NCBI GenBank assembly: GCA_001724355.1
Contig: MEEF01000002.1
Coordinates: 1 to 64,000, forward strand
Direction of reading: 5' to 3'
Length of the DNA stretch: 64,000 nucleotides
Source of the DNA: Mesorhizobium sp. SCN 65-20
GTDB lineage: Bacteria; Pseudomonadota; Alphaproteobacteria; Rhizobiales; Rhizobiaceae
Positions within the stretch are counted from its first letter, which is position 1. Each line of letters starts with the position of its first letter. Made by a program: the position numbers and the translations under genes. The notes below the pieces were generated by a model. It was not told where the DNA came from. It saw only the letters and a list, made by a program, of their open reading frames with translations, and did no database searches. Below, piece by piece: positions 25,678 through 35,964 of this stretch.

Positions 25678-25769
25678 GGACGGACCTGGCGGTCGTGGTG
25701 CCGCCTGGCGCTTGGGCCAGTCCGAGGAGCCGATTGCCGGAACGTCAAAAGATTGGTATTGAGCCGCTC

Positions 25770-25886
25770 ATGGAAGAACTCTTTGGTGATCCGGCCTACA
25801 AGGGTTTCGTGCTGCAGGACCACAAGCGCCTGCCGTCGCGTTTCTTTGCCCGGATTTCAGGCGCGTTGACCAGCCGACTTATCTAG
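25770..25886 (+). CDS. Possible small protein (38 aa)
   Basis: ATG at 25770: MEELFGDPAYKGFVLQDHKRLPSRFFARISGALTSRLI; ordinary, non-repetitive composition. Confidence 0.35.
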   Translation: MEELFGDPAYKGFVLQDHKRLPSRFFARISGALTSRLI

Positions 25887-25961
25887 TCGCCTGCGCCGAG
25901 CCGACGGGCCTTTGGCGCGCCCTATTGCCTTCCCCAGTTTCATATCGACGGATCCAAAGCC

Positions 25962-27371
25962 ATGAGCGCACCGCGTACCCTCTACGACAAGATCTTTGAC
26001 GACCACATCGTCGACCGCCAGGACGACGGCACCTGCCTGCTCTACATCGACCGCCACCTCGTCCACGAGGTGACCAGCCCGCAGGCCTTCGAAGGGCTGC
26101 GCATGGCTGGCCGCCAGGTTCGCCATCCGGAGAAGACGCTTGCCGTCGTCGACCACAATGTGCCGACCTCGCCGGACCGCAAGAACGGCATCAAGAACGA
26201 GGAAAGCCGCATCCAGGTCGAGGCGCTGGCCAAGAACGCCGCCGATTTCGGCGTGGAGTATTACTCCGAGAACGACAAGCGCCAGGGCATCGTGCATATC
26301 GTCGGTCCCGAGCAGGGCTTCACCCTGCCGGGCATGACCATCGTCTGCGGCGACAGCCACACCTCGACGCACGGCGCCTTTGGCGCGCTGGCGCACGGCA
26401 TCGGTACCTCCGAGGTCGAGCACGTTCTGGCCACCCAGACGCTGATCCAGAAGAAGGCCAAGAACATGCTGGTGCGTGTCGACGGCCAGTTGCCGGAAGG
26501 CGTGACCGCCAAGGACATCGTGCTCGCCATCATCGGCGAGATCGGCACTGCCGGCGGCACCGGCTACGTCATCGAGTATGCCGGCGAAGCGATCCGCGCG
26601 CTATCGATGGAAGGCCGCATGACGATCTGCAACATGTCGATCGAAGGCGGCGCCCGCGCCGGCCTGATCGCGCCCGACGAAAAGACCTACGCCTACGTCC
26701 AGGACAAGCCGCGTGCGCCGAAGGGCAAGGCGTGGGACATGGCACTGGAATACTGGAAGACCCTGCACACCGACGAAGGCGCGCATTTCGATAAGGTCGT
26801 GGTGCTCGATGCCGCCAAGCTGCCGCCCATCGTCACCTGGGGCTCGTCGCCCGAGGACGTCGTTGCCGTCACCGGCGTGGTGCCGGATGCAGAGGTGATC
26901 GAGGACGAGAACAAGCGCAACTCCAAGAAGCGCGCGCTCGACTATATGGGCCTGTCCGCCGGCACCAAGATCACCGATATCGCCATCGACCGCGTCTTCA
27001 TCGGCTCGTGCACCAACGGCCGCATCGAGGACCTGCGTGCGGTCGCCAAGGTGGTCGAGGGCAAGAAGGTGGCCTCGACCGTCAATGCCATGATCGTGCC
27101 GGGCTCGGGCCTGGTGAAGGAACAGGCGGAAGCCGAGGGCCTGGACAAGATCTTCGTCGCGGCCGGCTTCGACTGGCGCGAGCCGGGTTGCTCGATGTGC
27201 CTGGCCATGAACGACGACCGGCTGAAGCCGGGCGAGCGCTGCGCCTCGACCTCGAACCGCAATTTCGAGGGTCGCCAGGGCTTCAAGGGCCGCACCCATC
27301 TGGTGTCGCCGGCCATGGCCGCAGCGGCAGCGATCGCCGGCCACTTCGTCGACATCCGCGACTGGAACTAG
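25962..27371 (+). CDS. leuC: 3-isopropylmalate dehydratase large subunit
   Basis: [47 protein letters not shown]; 469 aa. Confidence 0.98.
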   Translation: MSAPRTLYDKIFDDHIVDRQDDGTCLLYIDRHLVHEVTSPQAFEGLRMAGRQVRHPEKTLAVVDHNVPTSPDRKNGIKNEESRIQVEALAKNAADFGVEYYSENDKRQGIVHIVGPEQGFTLPGMTIVCGDSHTSTHGAFGALAHGIGTSEVEHVLATQTLIQKKAKNMLVRVDGQLPEGVTAKDIVLAIIGEIGTAGGTGYVIEYAGEAIRALSMEGRMTICNMSIEGGARAGLIAPDEKTYAYVQDKPRAPKGKAWDMALEYWKTLHTDEGAHFDKVVVLDAAKLPPIVTWGSSPEDVVAVTGVVPDAEVIEDENKRNSKKRALDYMGLSAGTKITDIAIDRVFIGSCTNGRIEDLRAVAKVVEGKKVASTVNAMIVPGSGLVKEQAEAEGLDKIFVAAGFDWREPGCSMCLAMNDDRLKPGERCASTSNRNFEGRQGFKGRTHLVSPAMAAAAAIAGHFVDIRDWN

Positions 27372-27402
27372 TTCCGCCGCATCGACGAGCGGTTGAAAAT
27401 TC

Positions 27403-27441
27403 GAGGGCGGTGGGGAACTCCTGCCGCCCTTTGCATTTTGT
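27403..27441 (+). terminator. Terminator after leuC
   Basis: gagggcggtggggaactcctgccgccctttgcattttg. Confidence 0.65.
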
Positions 27442-27536
27442 TGAGGATGACTGGAAAGCCTGCCTGCCGCGAGGTCACGTTAACGTCTTTTTCTCGCTGA
27501 TATGGTTTGGTCGAGCATGGGAGGCGACCTCGGGCG

Positions 27537-28760
27537 ATGAGCGGTGCAGAGTTCATACTCGCGATCAACGTGTTCGTCGCAGGCCTGCTGGCCAGCGCGT
27601 TCATGGCGATCGGCATCTATGACCCGAAGCGTGTCTCGGCGCGCTGGTTCGCGCTCTGCTACGGCCTGGGCATCTTCTACATCGGCACCGAATTCTCGAT
27701 ACCGCTGTTTGCCGATACGCGGATCATCGTCGCTGTCAATTTCGCGACCTTCCTTGCGATCGCGCTCCTGATGAATGTCGGCCTGGCCAAGCGCTACGAA
27801 GTGGCGCCGCCCGTGCGGTCGATGCTCGCCTTCTTCGTCGCCGCGACCGCCGCCGTCTACGTCACCCAGGGGCTGGACCGCGACTCGCTGCTCAGGATGA
27901 TGACCTTCCAGACGCCCTACGCCATCGCCCAGGCAATCGGCGCGGCCATCGTGCTCCGGTCACGCACGAAGCTCAGCAATTTCGATCTCGCGCTTGCGGG
28001 CGTGTTGTTGGCGAGTGCCGTGCAATTCTTTTCGAAACCCTATCTGGCGCTTGCCGTCGGCGGTTCGGGGTCCGATCCGCATGAGTACCTGCAGAGCACC
28101 TACGCGATGGTGTCGCAGGCGCTGGGTACCGTGTTTGCGCTGTCGATCGCGCTGCTGCTGATGGTCATCCTGATGCGCGACATCCTCGCCGACGTGACCC
28201 AGAAATCGGAGACCGATGCGCTTTCGGGCCTGCTCAACCGTGGCGGCTTCGAGCGCCAGGCAGCCGCCGCGCTGCGCGACGCCGGACGGCAGGGCCTGCC
28301 GGTCACGCTGGTGATCTCCGACATCGACCATTTCAAGTCGATCAACGACAGCTACGGCCACGCCTCGGGAGACCGGGTCATCGAGACCTTCTCGCGCTTC
28401 ATCCGGGAAGCGAAGGCCGGCCATCACATTGCCGGGCGCATCGGCGGCGAGGAGTTCGCGATCATCCTGCCGGGCACGCACATGGCGGCGGCGCGGCTGT
28501 TCGCCGAGGGCGCGCGCAGCGCGTTCTCCGCCCTGCCGATCGACGGCCTGCCACTGAGCCGCCGCTTCACGGCGAGCTTCGGCGTGGCCGAACTCATCGT
28601 CGGGGAGAGCATCGACAACCTGATGCGGCGCGCCGACGCCGCGCTCTACGAAGCCAAGAAGGACGGCCGCGACTGCGTGCGGGTGGCGTCGGGGAGCACG
28701 CTCGACCTGTCGTTCGATTCGAACGTCGTACAGTTCGGCAGCAAGCCGCCTACGGCCTGA
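27537..28760 (+). CDS. Membrane GGDEF-domain diguanylate cyclase
   Basis: N-terminal transmembrane helices, then DALSGLLNRGGFERQ...ISDIDHFKSINDSYGHASGDRVI...GRIGGEEFAIILPG. Confidence 0.93.
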   Translation: MSGAEFILAINVFVAGLLASAFMAIGIYDPKRVSARWFALCYGLGIFYIGTEFSIPLFADTRIIVAVNFATFLAIALLMNVGLAKRYEVAPPVRSMLAFFVAATAAVYVTQGLDRDSLLRMMTFQTPYAIAQAIGAAIVLRSRTKLSNFDLALAGVLLASAVQFFSKPYLALAVGGSGSDPHEYLQSTYAMVSQALGTVFALSIALLLMVILMRDILADVTQKSETDALSGLLNRGGFERQAAAALRDAGRQGLPVTLVISDIDHFKSINDSYGHASGDRVIETFSRFIREAKAGHHIAGRIGGEEFAIILPGTHMAAARLFAEGARSAFSALPIDGLPLSRRFTASFGVAELIVGESIDNLMRRADAALYEAKKDGRDCVRVASGSTLDLSFDSNVVQFGSKPPTA

Positions 28761-28775
28761 CTCCGATTCTTCAGG

Positions 28776-28839
28776 TCTCTTTGTTTCGGCGCAATTCCGA
28801 ACGGAAAACCGCGACGCACTTTTCCTGGAATTGCTCTAG
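28776..28839. repeat. Short interspersed repeat, copy 1
   Basis: tctctttgtttcggcgcaattccgaacggaaaaccgcgacgcacttttcctggaattgctctag; near-identical to 36991-37049. Confidence 0.8.
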
Positions 28840-29186
28840 CGGCAGCGCAGGCCCGGCTGGGGGATCACGCCCTCCGAGAAGCCGTACATGTAGCTGCGTC
28901 CCTTGATCAGCATGGGCGGGCGGTAGCAATTGCTCGCGACCACGCCGTCCTGCCTGTCGAGATAGACGACCCGGGGACCGGTAAAGCCGGAGAAGTTGCG
29001 GGCGCTTTGGCCTTCGCCAACCACGATACGCTTGTAGCCGGCGGCGCTCTGGACGACGAGGTTGCCGAAGGAATCGGCGAAGACGCGGTCCTGTTCCCAT
29101 CCTCCCGCCGAAGCGGGTGAAGAAAGTGCAACCGCCGCGGCGATCGCGAGCGGCATAAGTCCGGTGAAGGCCAGTGCAATGCGCAT
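28836..29186 (-). CDS. Small uncharacterised secreted protein (116 aa)
   Basis: MRIALAFTGLMPLAIAAAVALSSPASAGGWEQDRVFADSFGNLVVQSAAGYKRIVVGEGQ. Confidence 0.7.
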   Translation of the reverse strand: MRIALAFTGLMPLAIAAAVALSSPASAGGWEQDRVFADSFGNLVVQSAAGYKRIVVGEGQSARNFSGFTGPRVVYLDRQDGVVASNCYRPPMLIKGRSYMYGFSEGVIPQPGLRCR

Positions 29187-29230
29187 CGCAAAATCTCCCT
29201 GGCTCGCGGCGCGACTTCCGGAATCAAATC

Positions 29231-29246
29231 TTAACGACTTCTTAAC
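29231..29246 (-). promoter_or_regulatory. Putative CtrA box TTAA-N7-TTAAC
   Basis: TTAACGACTTCTTAAC, 45 bp upstream of the 29186 start; GANTC sites at 29221-29225 and 29258-29262. Confidence 0.65.
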
Positions 29247-29428
29247 CTTTGTTAAGGGATTCCGGCAATTGGGCCGGCTTCGATTAACAAACATGGTTAA
29301 TTTTTCATTGCGCAGGGGCGCTGCGCCAGCGGGTGGGGCAAGCAGCGCGAGCGGGGAGGTTCCCGCAACGTGACCCGTTGCCGGGCTGTCCAGGCATTGC
29401 TTACCCATGCGGGTAGTGGGCGCCCGGG

Positions 29429-29442
29429 TTCAATCGATTGAA
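29429..29442. promoter_or_regulatory. Perfect 14-bp palindrome upstream of sdhC
   Basis: TTCAATCGATTGAA. Confidence 0.5.
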
Positions 29443-29595
29443 GGTACAATGCAACTAAATATGTGCGCCAGAACGGTTTTCCGTCTTTGACGCGGTGCAA
29501 AAACCGCATTAGAAAGCGCCCAGTCCGACGTCGCAATACGGTGCGACGACGCCGTATTCAAACATAGCCACGCTCGGATGAAGACCGGGGGAGCC

Positions 29596-30012
29596 ATGAG
29601 CAAATCACAAGCAACCCAAGCCACTTCGCGAGCGCGCCCTCTGTCGCCGCACCTCTCCATCTATCGCCCGCCGATCACGATGACGACGTCGATCATCCAC
29701 CGCATCACCGGCGGTGCGCTGTATTTCGGCACGCTGCTGGTCGCCTGGTGGCTGATCGCGGCGGCGACGTCGCAGGAATATTTCGACTTCGTCAGCTGGG
29801 TCTATGGCAGCTGGATCGGCCAGATCGTGCTGTTCGGTTACACGTGGGCGCTGATGCAGCATCTGCTCGGCGGTATCCGCCACCTGATCTGGGACACCGG
29901 CGCGGGGCTGGAGAAGCATACCGCTTCCAAGCTCGCCTGGGCGACCGTCGTCGGCGGCGTGGTGCTGACGCTGCTGGTGTGGATCGTCGGCTACATGGTG
30001 CGGGGAGCGTAA
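29596..30012 (+). CDS. sdhC: Succinate dehydrogenase cytochrome b556 subunit
   Basis: [37 protein letters not shown]. Confidence 0.96.
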   Translation: MSKSQATQATSRARPLSPHLSIYRPPITMTTSIIHRITGGALYFGTLLVAWWLIAAATSQEYFDFVSWVYGSWIGQIVLFGYTWALMQHLLGGIRHLIWDTGAGLEKHTASKLAWATVVGGVVLTLLVWIVGYMVRGA

Positions 30013-30013
30013 G

Positions 30014-30409
30014 ATGAGCGGCTCGAACAACGACATGCGCACGCCGCTCGGCAAGGTGCGCGGCCTTGGCTCCGCCCGCGAGGGAACCGAGCATTTCTGG
30101 CGCCAGCGGGTGACCGCGGTCGCCAATATCCCGCTGATGCTGTTCTTCGTCGGCCTGCTGATCGCGCTGAACGGCGCCGACTATGCCGCCGTGCGGACGA
30201 CGCTCGCCAACCCGCTGGTGGCGCTGGTGATGGCGCTGGTGCTGATCTCCGGCCTCTACCACATGCGGCTCGGCATGCAGGTCGTCATCGAGGATTACGT
30301 GCATGGCGAGGGCAGCAAGCTCGTCCTCATCATGCTGAACACCTTCTTTACCGTGGCAGTCGGCGCGGCTTCGCTGTTCGCCCTGCTCAAGATCGCATTC
30401 GGAGGCTGA
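30014..30409 (+). CDS. sdhD: Succinate dehydrogenase membrane anchor subunit
   Basis: [35 protein letters not shown]; follows sdhC. Confidence 0.95.
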   Translation: MSGSNNDMRTPLGKVRGLGSAREGTEHFWRQRVTAVANIPLMLFFVGLLIALNGADYAAVRTTLANPLVALVMALVLISGLYHMRLGMQVVIEDYVHGEGSKLVLIMLNTFFTVAVGAASLFALLKIAFGG

Positions 30410-30413
30410 TACG

Positions 30414-32243
30414 GTGGCCAGCAAGACCAGCGGAGCATCCGCCTACACATTCGTCGACCACAAGTTCGATGTCGTCGTCGTCGGCGCCGGCGGTGCCGGC
30501 CTGCGCGCCACGCTCGGCATGGCCGAGCAGGGCCTGCGGACGGCCTGCATCACCAAGGTTTTCCCGACCCGCTCGCACACGGTCGCGGCGCAGGGCGGTA
30601 TCGCCGCCTCGCTGCAGAACATGGGTCCCGACTCCTGGCAGTGGCACCTCTACGACACCGTCAAGGGCTCGGACTGGCTCGGCGACGTCGATGCGATGGA
30701 ATACCTCGCACGCGAGGCTCCGGCCGCCGTCTACGAGCTCGAGCACTACGGCGTGCCGTTCTCGCGCACCGAGGAAGGCAAGATCTACCAGCGCCCGTTC
30801 GGCGGCCACATGATGAACTACGGTGACGGTCCGCCCGTGCAGCGCACCTGCGCTGCCGCCGACCGCACCGGCCACGCCATCCTGCACACGCTCTACGGCC
30901 AGTCGCTGAAGAACAATGCGCAGTTCTTCATCGAGTATTTCGCCCTCGACGTGATCATGGAGCCGGATGGCACCTGCACCGGCGTCGTGGCCTGGAACCT
31001 CGATGACGGCACGATCCACCGCTTCTCGGCGAAGATGGTCGTTCTGGCGACCGGCGGCTACGGCCGCGCCTACTTCTCGGCGACGTCGGCGCACACCTGC
31101 ACCGGCGACGGCGGCGGCATGGCCGTACGCGCCGGCCTCCCGCTGCAGGACATGGAGTTCGTGCAGTTCCACCCGACCGGCATCTACGGTTCGGGCTGCC
31201 TGATCACCGAAGGCGCCCGCGGCGAGGGCGGCTATCTGGTCAACTCCGAAGGCGAGCGCTTCATGGAGCGCTATGCACCGTCGGCCAAGGACCTGGCGTC
31301 GCGCGACGTGGTTTCGCGCTGCATGACGCTGGAAATCCGCGACGGCCGCGGCGTGGGCAAGAACAAGGATCACATCTTCCTGCATCTCGACCACCTCGAT
31401 CCGGCGGTCTTGCATGAGCGTCTTCCCGGCATCTCCGAGTCGGCGAAGATCTTCGCCGGCGTCGACGTGACCCGCGAGCCGATCCCGGTGCTGCCGACCG
31501 TGCACTACAACATGGGCGGCATCCCGACCAACTATTGGGGCGAGGTGCTGAACCCGACCAAGGACAGCCCGGACCGCGTGTCGCCCGGCCTGATGGCCGT
31601 CGGCGAGGCCGGCTGCGCCTCGGTGCACGGCGCCAACCGCCTCGGCTCGAACTCGCTGATCGACCTCGTGGTGTTCGGCCGCGCCGCCGCCATCCGCGCC
31701 GGCCAGGTCGTCGACCGCAACGCGCCGATCCCCGCGCCGAACGCGGCCTCGGTCGAGAAGATCATGGACCGCTTCGACCGGCTGCGTCACGCCAATGGCG
31801 GCACGCCGACGGCCGAGCTGCGCGAAAAGATGCAGCGCGCCATGCAGGAAGACGCCGCCGTGTTCCGCACGCAGGAGTCGCTCGAGCAGGGCTGCAAGCG
31901 CATCTCGCAGATCTGGGGCGAGCTGAAGGACGTCAAGGTCTTCGACCGCTCGATGATCTGGAACTCGGACCTGGTGGAGACGCTGGAACTCGAGAACCTG
32001 ATGGCCAACGCGATCGCCACCGTCTATGGCGCCGAAGCCCGCAAGGAAAGCCGCGGCGCGCATGCACGAGAAGACTTCTCGGCCCGTGACGACGCCAACT
32101 GGCGCGTGCACACACTCGCCAACGTCGCCGAGGACGGCAAGGTGACGCTCAGCTACCGGCCGGTGCACACCGAGCCTCAGCTCAAGGAAGAGGACGGCGG
32201 CATCAGCCTCGCCAAGATCGCGCCGAAGGCGCGCGTGTACTGA
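30414..32243 (+). CDS. sdhA: Succinate dehydrogenase flavoprotein subunit
   Basis: GTG start; [46 protein letters not shown]. Confidence 0.98.
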   Translation: MASKTSGASAYTFVDHKFDVVVVGAGGAGLRATLGMAEQGLRTACITKVFPTRSHTVAAQGGIAASLQNMGPDSWQWHLYDTVKGSDWLGDVDAMEYLAREAPAAVYELEHYGVPFSRTEEGKIYQRPFGGHMMNYGDGPPVQRTCAAADRTGHAILHTLYGQSLKNNAQFFIEYFALDVIMEPDGTCTGVVAWNLDDGTIHRFSAKMVVLATGGYGRAYFSATSAHTCTGDGGGMAVRAGLPLQDMEFVQFHPTGIYGSGCLITEGARGEGGYLVNSEGERFMERYAPSAKDLASRDVVSRCMTLEIRDGRGVGKNKDHIFLHLDHLDPAVLHERLPGISESAKIFAGVDVTREPIPVLPTVHYNMGGIPTNYWGEVLNPTKDSPDRVSPGLMAVGEAGCASVHGANRLGSNSLIDLVVFGRAAAIRAGQVVDRNAPIPAPNAASVEKIMDRFDRLRHANGGTPTAELREKMQRAMQEDAAVFRTQESLEQGCKRISQIWGELKDVKVFDRSMIWNSDLVETLELENLMANAIATVYGAEARKESRGAHAREDFSARDDANWRVHTLANVAEDGKVTLSYRPVHTEPQLKEEDGGISLAKIAPKARVY

Positions 32244-32246
32244 GCC

Positions 32247-32690
32247 ATGGCGCTGGCCGCGGCAGGATATTCGGCCACCCCGCTTGCGGCCAAGCTCGGC
32301 CTCAAGGACGGGCAGAGCGTGGTGTTCGTCGACCTGCCGCAGGAACTCAGCGAACTGGCTTCGTCGAGCGATTTCGCGGCGAAACGGCTGACCGGCTGGT
32401 CGGGTCTCGCGGATGCGGGCGAAGGGCATGACCTCGTTCACGCCTTCACCAAGCGCCGCGCCGACCTCGACGGTAACGCCGAGACATTCAAGAAGATGAT
32501 CGCGCCGGACGGCGCGGTCTGGATCTCCTGGCCCAAGAAGGCATCGAAGATCGCGACCGACGTGACGGAAGACGTCATCCGCGACGTGGTGCTGCCCAAG
32601 GGGCTGGTGGACGTAAAGGTCTGTGCCGTGGATGCCGTGTGGAGCGGGCTCAAGCTCGTCATCCGCAAGGAACTCCGCGCCAAGATGTGA
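32247..32690 (+). CDS. DUF3052-like protein
   Basis: [25 protein letters not shown]...[55 protein letters not shown]; 3-bp gap to sdhA, 10 bp to sdhB. Confidence 0.8.
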   Translation: MALAAAGYSATPLAAKLGLKDGQSVVFVDLPQELSELASSSDFAAKRLTGWSGLADAGEGHDLVHAFTKRRADLDGNAETFKKMIAPDGAVWISWPKKASKIATDVTEDVIRDVVLPKGLVDVKVCAVDAVWSGLKLVIRKELRAKM

Positions 32691-32700
32691 GGAACTGATC

Positions 32701-33480
32701 GTGGTCGAACTAGCACTCCCCAAGAACTCGCAGATCCGCGAAGGCAAGACCTGGCCGAAGCCGCAGGGCGCGACCAACCTGCGCGAATACCGGATCTACC
32801 GCTGGTCGCCCGACGATGGCGAGAACCCGAGCATCGACACCTATTTCGTCGACGTCGACGACTGCGGCCCGATGGTGCTCGACCACCTGCTCTACATCAA
32901 GAACAAGATCGATCCGACGCTGACGCTGCGCCGCTCCTGCCGCGAAGGTATCTGCGGCTCGTGCGCCATGAACATCGACGGCTCGAACACGCTGGCCTGC
33001 ACCAAGGGCTGCGACGACATTTCGGGCGCGGTGAAGATCTACCCGCTGCCACACATGCCGGTCGTGAAGGACCTGGTGCCCGACCTCACCAATTTCTACG
33101 CCCAGCACCGCTCGATCGAGCCGTGGCTGAAGACGGTGTCGCCGGAGCCGGCGAAGGAGTGGCTGCAGAGCCATGAGGACCGCCAGAAGCTGGACGGCCT
33201 CTACGAGTGCATCCTGTGCGCCTGCTGCTCGACCTCGTGCCCGAGCTACTGGTGGAACGGCGACCGCTATCTCGGACCGGCCACGTTGCTGCAGGCCTAT
33301 CGGTGGCTGATCGATAGCCGCGACGAAGCCAAGGGCGAGCGCCTCGACAATCTCGAGGATCCGTTCCGGCTCTATCGTTGCCACACGATCATGAATTGCG
33401 CCCAGACCTGCCCGAAGGGTCTGAACCCGGCCAAGGCGATCGCCGAAATCAAGAAGATGATGGTGGAGCGCCGGGTCTAA
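32701..33480 (+). CDS. sdhB: Succinate dehydrogenase iron-sulfur subunit
   Basis: GTG start; [16 protein letters not shown] and [25 protein letters not shown] cluster motifs. Confidence 0.98.
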   Translation: MVELALPKNSQIREGKTWPKPQGATNLREYRIYRWSPDDGENPSIDTYFVDVDDCGPMVLDHLLYIKNKIDPTLTLRRSCREGICGSCAMNIDGSNTLACTKGCDDISGAVKIYPLPHMPVVKDLVPDLTNFYAQHRSIEPWLKTVSPEPAKEWLQSHEDRQKLDGLYECILCACCSTSCPSYWWNGDRYLGPATLLQAYRWLIDSRDEAKGERLDNLEDPFRLYRCHTIMNCAQTCPKGLNPAKAIAEIKKMMVERRV

Positions 33481-33481
33481 G

Positions 33482-34117
33482 GTGGACACCGACCTTCCCC
33501 ACCTCGCCCCGGCCGAAGCACGCGTGCTCGGCTGCCTGATCGAGAAGAAGGAACTGACGCCCGACGTCTATCCGATGACGTCGAATGCGCTGGTTGCCGC
33601 CGCCAATCAGAAGACGTCGCGCGACCCGGTCATGGCCCTGGAGATGGTCGACATCACCCGGGCACTCGCTTCGTTGCAGGCCAAGGGGCTGGCAAAGCAG
33701 CAATTCGCCTCGCGCGTCGAGCGCTACGAACACCAGATGGCGCAGAAGTTCTCGCTGACGCGCAACCAGAGCGCTGTGATCGGCATGCTCCTGCTGCGCG
33801 GTCCGCAGACCGTCTACGAATTGCTCGCCCGCACCGAGCGCATGGCGAATTTCGCCGATGCCGACGCCCTGCGCAGCGAACTCGACATGCTGATCGGCCG
33901 CCGGCCGGCGCTGGTCAAGGAGATCGGCCGCGCCCCCGGACAGCGCGAGGATCGCTTCGCGCATCTGTTGTCCGGCGATGTCGATGCTGCCGTCGTCACG
34001 ACAAGTCGGGCACCGAGCGCTGCCTCACCGGTCGTTTCGGAGCTCGAGGAACGTGTCCGAGTTCTGGAAGAGGAAGTAGCGGCGCTCAAGGCGCGGCTCG
34101 ACGCCGTCGGCGCATAG
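33482..34117 (+). CDS. YceH/DUF480-family protein
   Basis: LAPAEARVLGCLIEKKELTPDVYPMTSNALVAAANQKTSRDPVM. Confidence 0.9.
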   Translation: MDTDLPHLAPAEARVLGCLIEKKELTPDVYPMTSNALVAAANQKTSRDPVMALEMVDITRALASLQAKGLAKQQFASRVERYEHQMAQKFSLTRNQSAVIGMLLLRGPQTVYELLARTERMANFADADALRSELDMLIGRRPALVKEIGRAPGQREDRFAHLLSGDVDAAVVTTSRAPSAASPVVSELEERVRVLEEEVAALKARLDAVGA

Positions 34118-34136
34118 GCGCAAGTCAGAAAGATTG

Positions 34137-34175
34137 AAAACGGCCCGGTTGCGAAAGCAGCCGGGCCGTTTTGCA
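34137..34175 (+). terminator. Rho-independent terminator
   Basis: aaaacggcccggttgcgaaagcagccgggccgttttgcattt. Confidence 0.8.
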
Positions 34176-34231
34176 TTTGGGATACCGCGCTCCCTTCCTT
34201 CTCCCTTTGTGGGAGAAGGGAGAAAGCTGCC

Positions 34232-35350
34232 TTACTTCCTCGCGGCCTCGACGATCTCGCGGGCCATGGTTTCGGCAACGGCGTCGGTGGTGCGGTCCTC
34301 GCGTTCGGCGCGCTCGAAGATCTTGGTCAGCGTGGTCGCGATCTTCTCGACGCGCGGCATCACCGCTTCGACATGGTAGCCGCCCTCGGCCATTTCGGCC
34401 GCGACGTTGATGACCCCGCCGGCGTTGATGACGTAATCCGGCGCGTAGAGGATGCCGCGCTCAACCAGGCGCCTGCCGTCTTCGGCCGTCGCCAGCTGGT
34501 TGTTGGCAGCACCCGCGACGATGCCGGCCTTGAGCAGCGGAATGGTCTTTGCGGACAGGATGCCGCCGAGTGCGCAGGGGGCGAAGATATCGACATCGGC
34601 AGCCACGATGGCGTCGCCTTCGACCACGGTCGCGCCGAACTGCTTGGCCGCGCGGGCGGTGCGGGCGGCGTCGAGGTCGGAGACGGTCAGGACGGCGCCC
34701 TGGGCGTGGAACTTGGCGCAGAGCGACCAGCCGACCGAGCCGAGGCCCTGGACGGCGACGCGCACGCCCTTGAGTTCGTCGCTGCCGGTGCGGTGGCGGA
34801 GCGCGGATTTGAGGCCGAGGAAGGTGCCCTGCGCGGTGAAAGGCGAGGGATTGCCGCTGCCGCCCTTGGTGGTGCCGGCGACATTGGGAGCGCGCTCGGC
34901 GAGGAAGTCGGCGTCGGCGAGCGTCATGCCGACGTCCTCGGCGGTGATGTACTGGCCGACGAGCGTGTTGAGCATCTCCGCATAGGCCTCGAGCATGGCC
35001 GGCGTCTTGGCCGTCTTCGCGTCGGCGATGATGACCGCCTTGCCGCCGCCGAGCGGCAGTCCGGCGATGGCCGACTTGAAGGTCATGCCGCGCGACAGGC
35101 GCAGCGCGTCGACGACGCCTGCCTCGAAGGTCGCGTGCGGCCAGATGCGGGTGCCGCCCAGCGCCGGGCCGAGCACCGTCGTATGGATGGCGACGATGGC
35201 GGTCAGTCCGCGCACGGTGTCGCGGCCGAGCCAGACCTGCTCATGGGCGTCGAAGCCGTCGAACCGGGCTGCGTCCGCGGTGATGTCGGTGATTTCGAGG
35301 GTCGTCGCGCCAGCGAGCTTGACGTGGCGCGGTTCGAGGACATTCAGCAT
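34232..35350 (-). CDS. Leu/Phe/Val dehydrogenase (Glu/Leu/Phe/Val DH family)
   Basis: GPALGGTRIWPHATFEAGVVDALRLSRGMTFKSAIAGLPLGGGKAVI and GVRVAVQGLGSVGWSLC. Confidence 0.93.
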   Translation of the reverse strand: MLNVLEPRHVKLAGATTLEITDITADAARFDGFDAHEQVWLGRDTVRGLTAIVAIHTTVLGPALGGTRIWPHATFEAGVVDALRLSRGMTFKSAIAGLPLGGGKAVIIADAKTAKTPAMLEAYAEMLNTLVGQYITAEDVGMTLADADFLAERAPNVAGTTKGGSGNPSPFTAQGTFLGLKSALRHRTGSDELKGVRVAVQGLGSVGWSLCAKFHAQGAVLTVSDLDAARTARAAKQFGATVVEGDAIVAADVDIFAPCALGGILSAKTIPLLKAGIVAGAANNQLATAEDGRRLVERGILYAPDYVINAGGVINVAAEMAEGGYHVEAVMPRVEKIATTLTKIFERAEREDRTTDAVAETMAREIVEAARK

Positions 35351-35625
35351 GAGGGCTCCTCCCGGTAAGCTGGTCCTCCGTAGCCTAGCGATTTCGGGCG
35401 ATTTTTGGTTTCGAAGTGGGGGCGCGACACGACCGCGGATTGCGCTTCGGAGCTTTGCCACGCAACAAACGCAAAATCCGCGAGGAGAGTGCTGGCCGGA
35501 CGCGGGTCTGCCCCCCACGCGCCCGGCCCCGGCGTCGCAATGCCGCTGCCCCGGCATTCCGCATGCCGCCGGTCTCTCCGGCACGGCGCCCGAAGCGCCG
35601 GTCCACGAGGCCGACCCGAACAAGG

Positions 35626-35778
35626 TCAGGACCCCGATTCGCTTTCCTCCCTCCGCCGTCGGTCGTCCGCCGGCTGAGGAAGCTTGCCGCCGAGTGCCAT
35701 GGGGGCGAGGAAGGCACGCGGGTTGAAGCCTGCCGCGGCAAGCGCCGCAAGCGTCCTGAAGAATTGAAGGCGGTGCAT
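35626..35778 (-). CDS. Possible short secreted peptide or decayed gene start (50 aa)
   Basis: MHRLQFFRTLAALAAAGFNPRAFLAPMALGGKLPQPADDRRRREESESGS. Confidence 0.25.
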   Translation of the reverse strand: MHRLQFFRTLAALAAAGFNPRAFLAPMALGGKLPQPADDRRRREESESGS

Positions 35779-35964
35779 GTCCGATTTCCTCGTCTCGGGG
35801 ACCGGCCACTTCGAAATTCGGGCGCAACCTAGATTGGGTTCCCTCACGGTTCTTGGACTGTGCGGCCCGACCTTGCGGCCTGAGCGGTACCGGCTTGACC
35901 AGTCCAAATGCGAGAATTAAAAGGCGCTTACTCTCGTTATGGTTGCGATGTGTTGAGTGAGTCC

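Noticed and set aside
30387-32777. 796-aa minus-strand ORF opposite sdhA
   Set aside because: Antisense shadow of well-supported genes.
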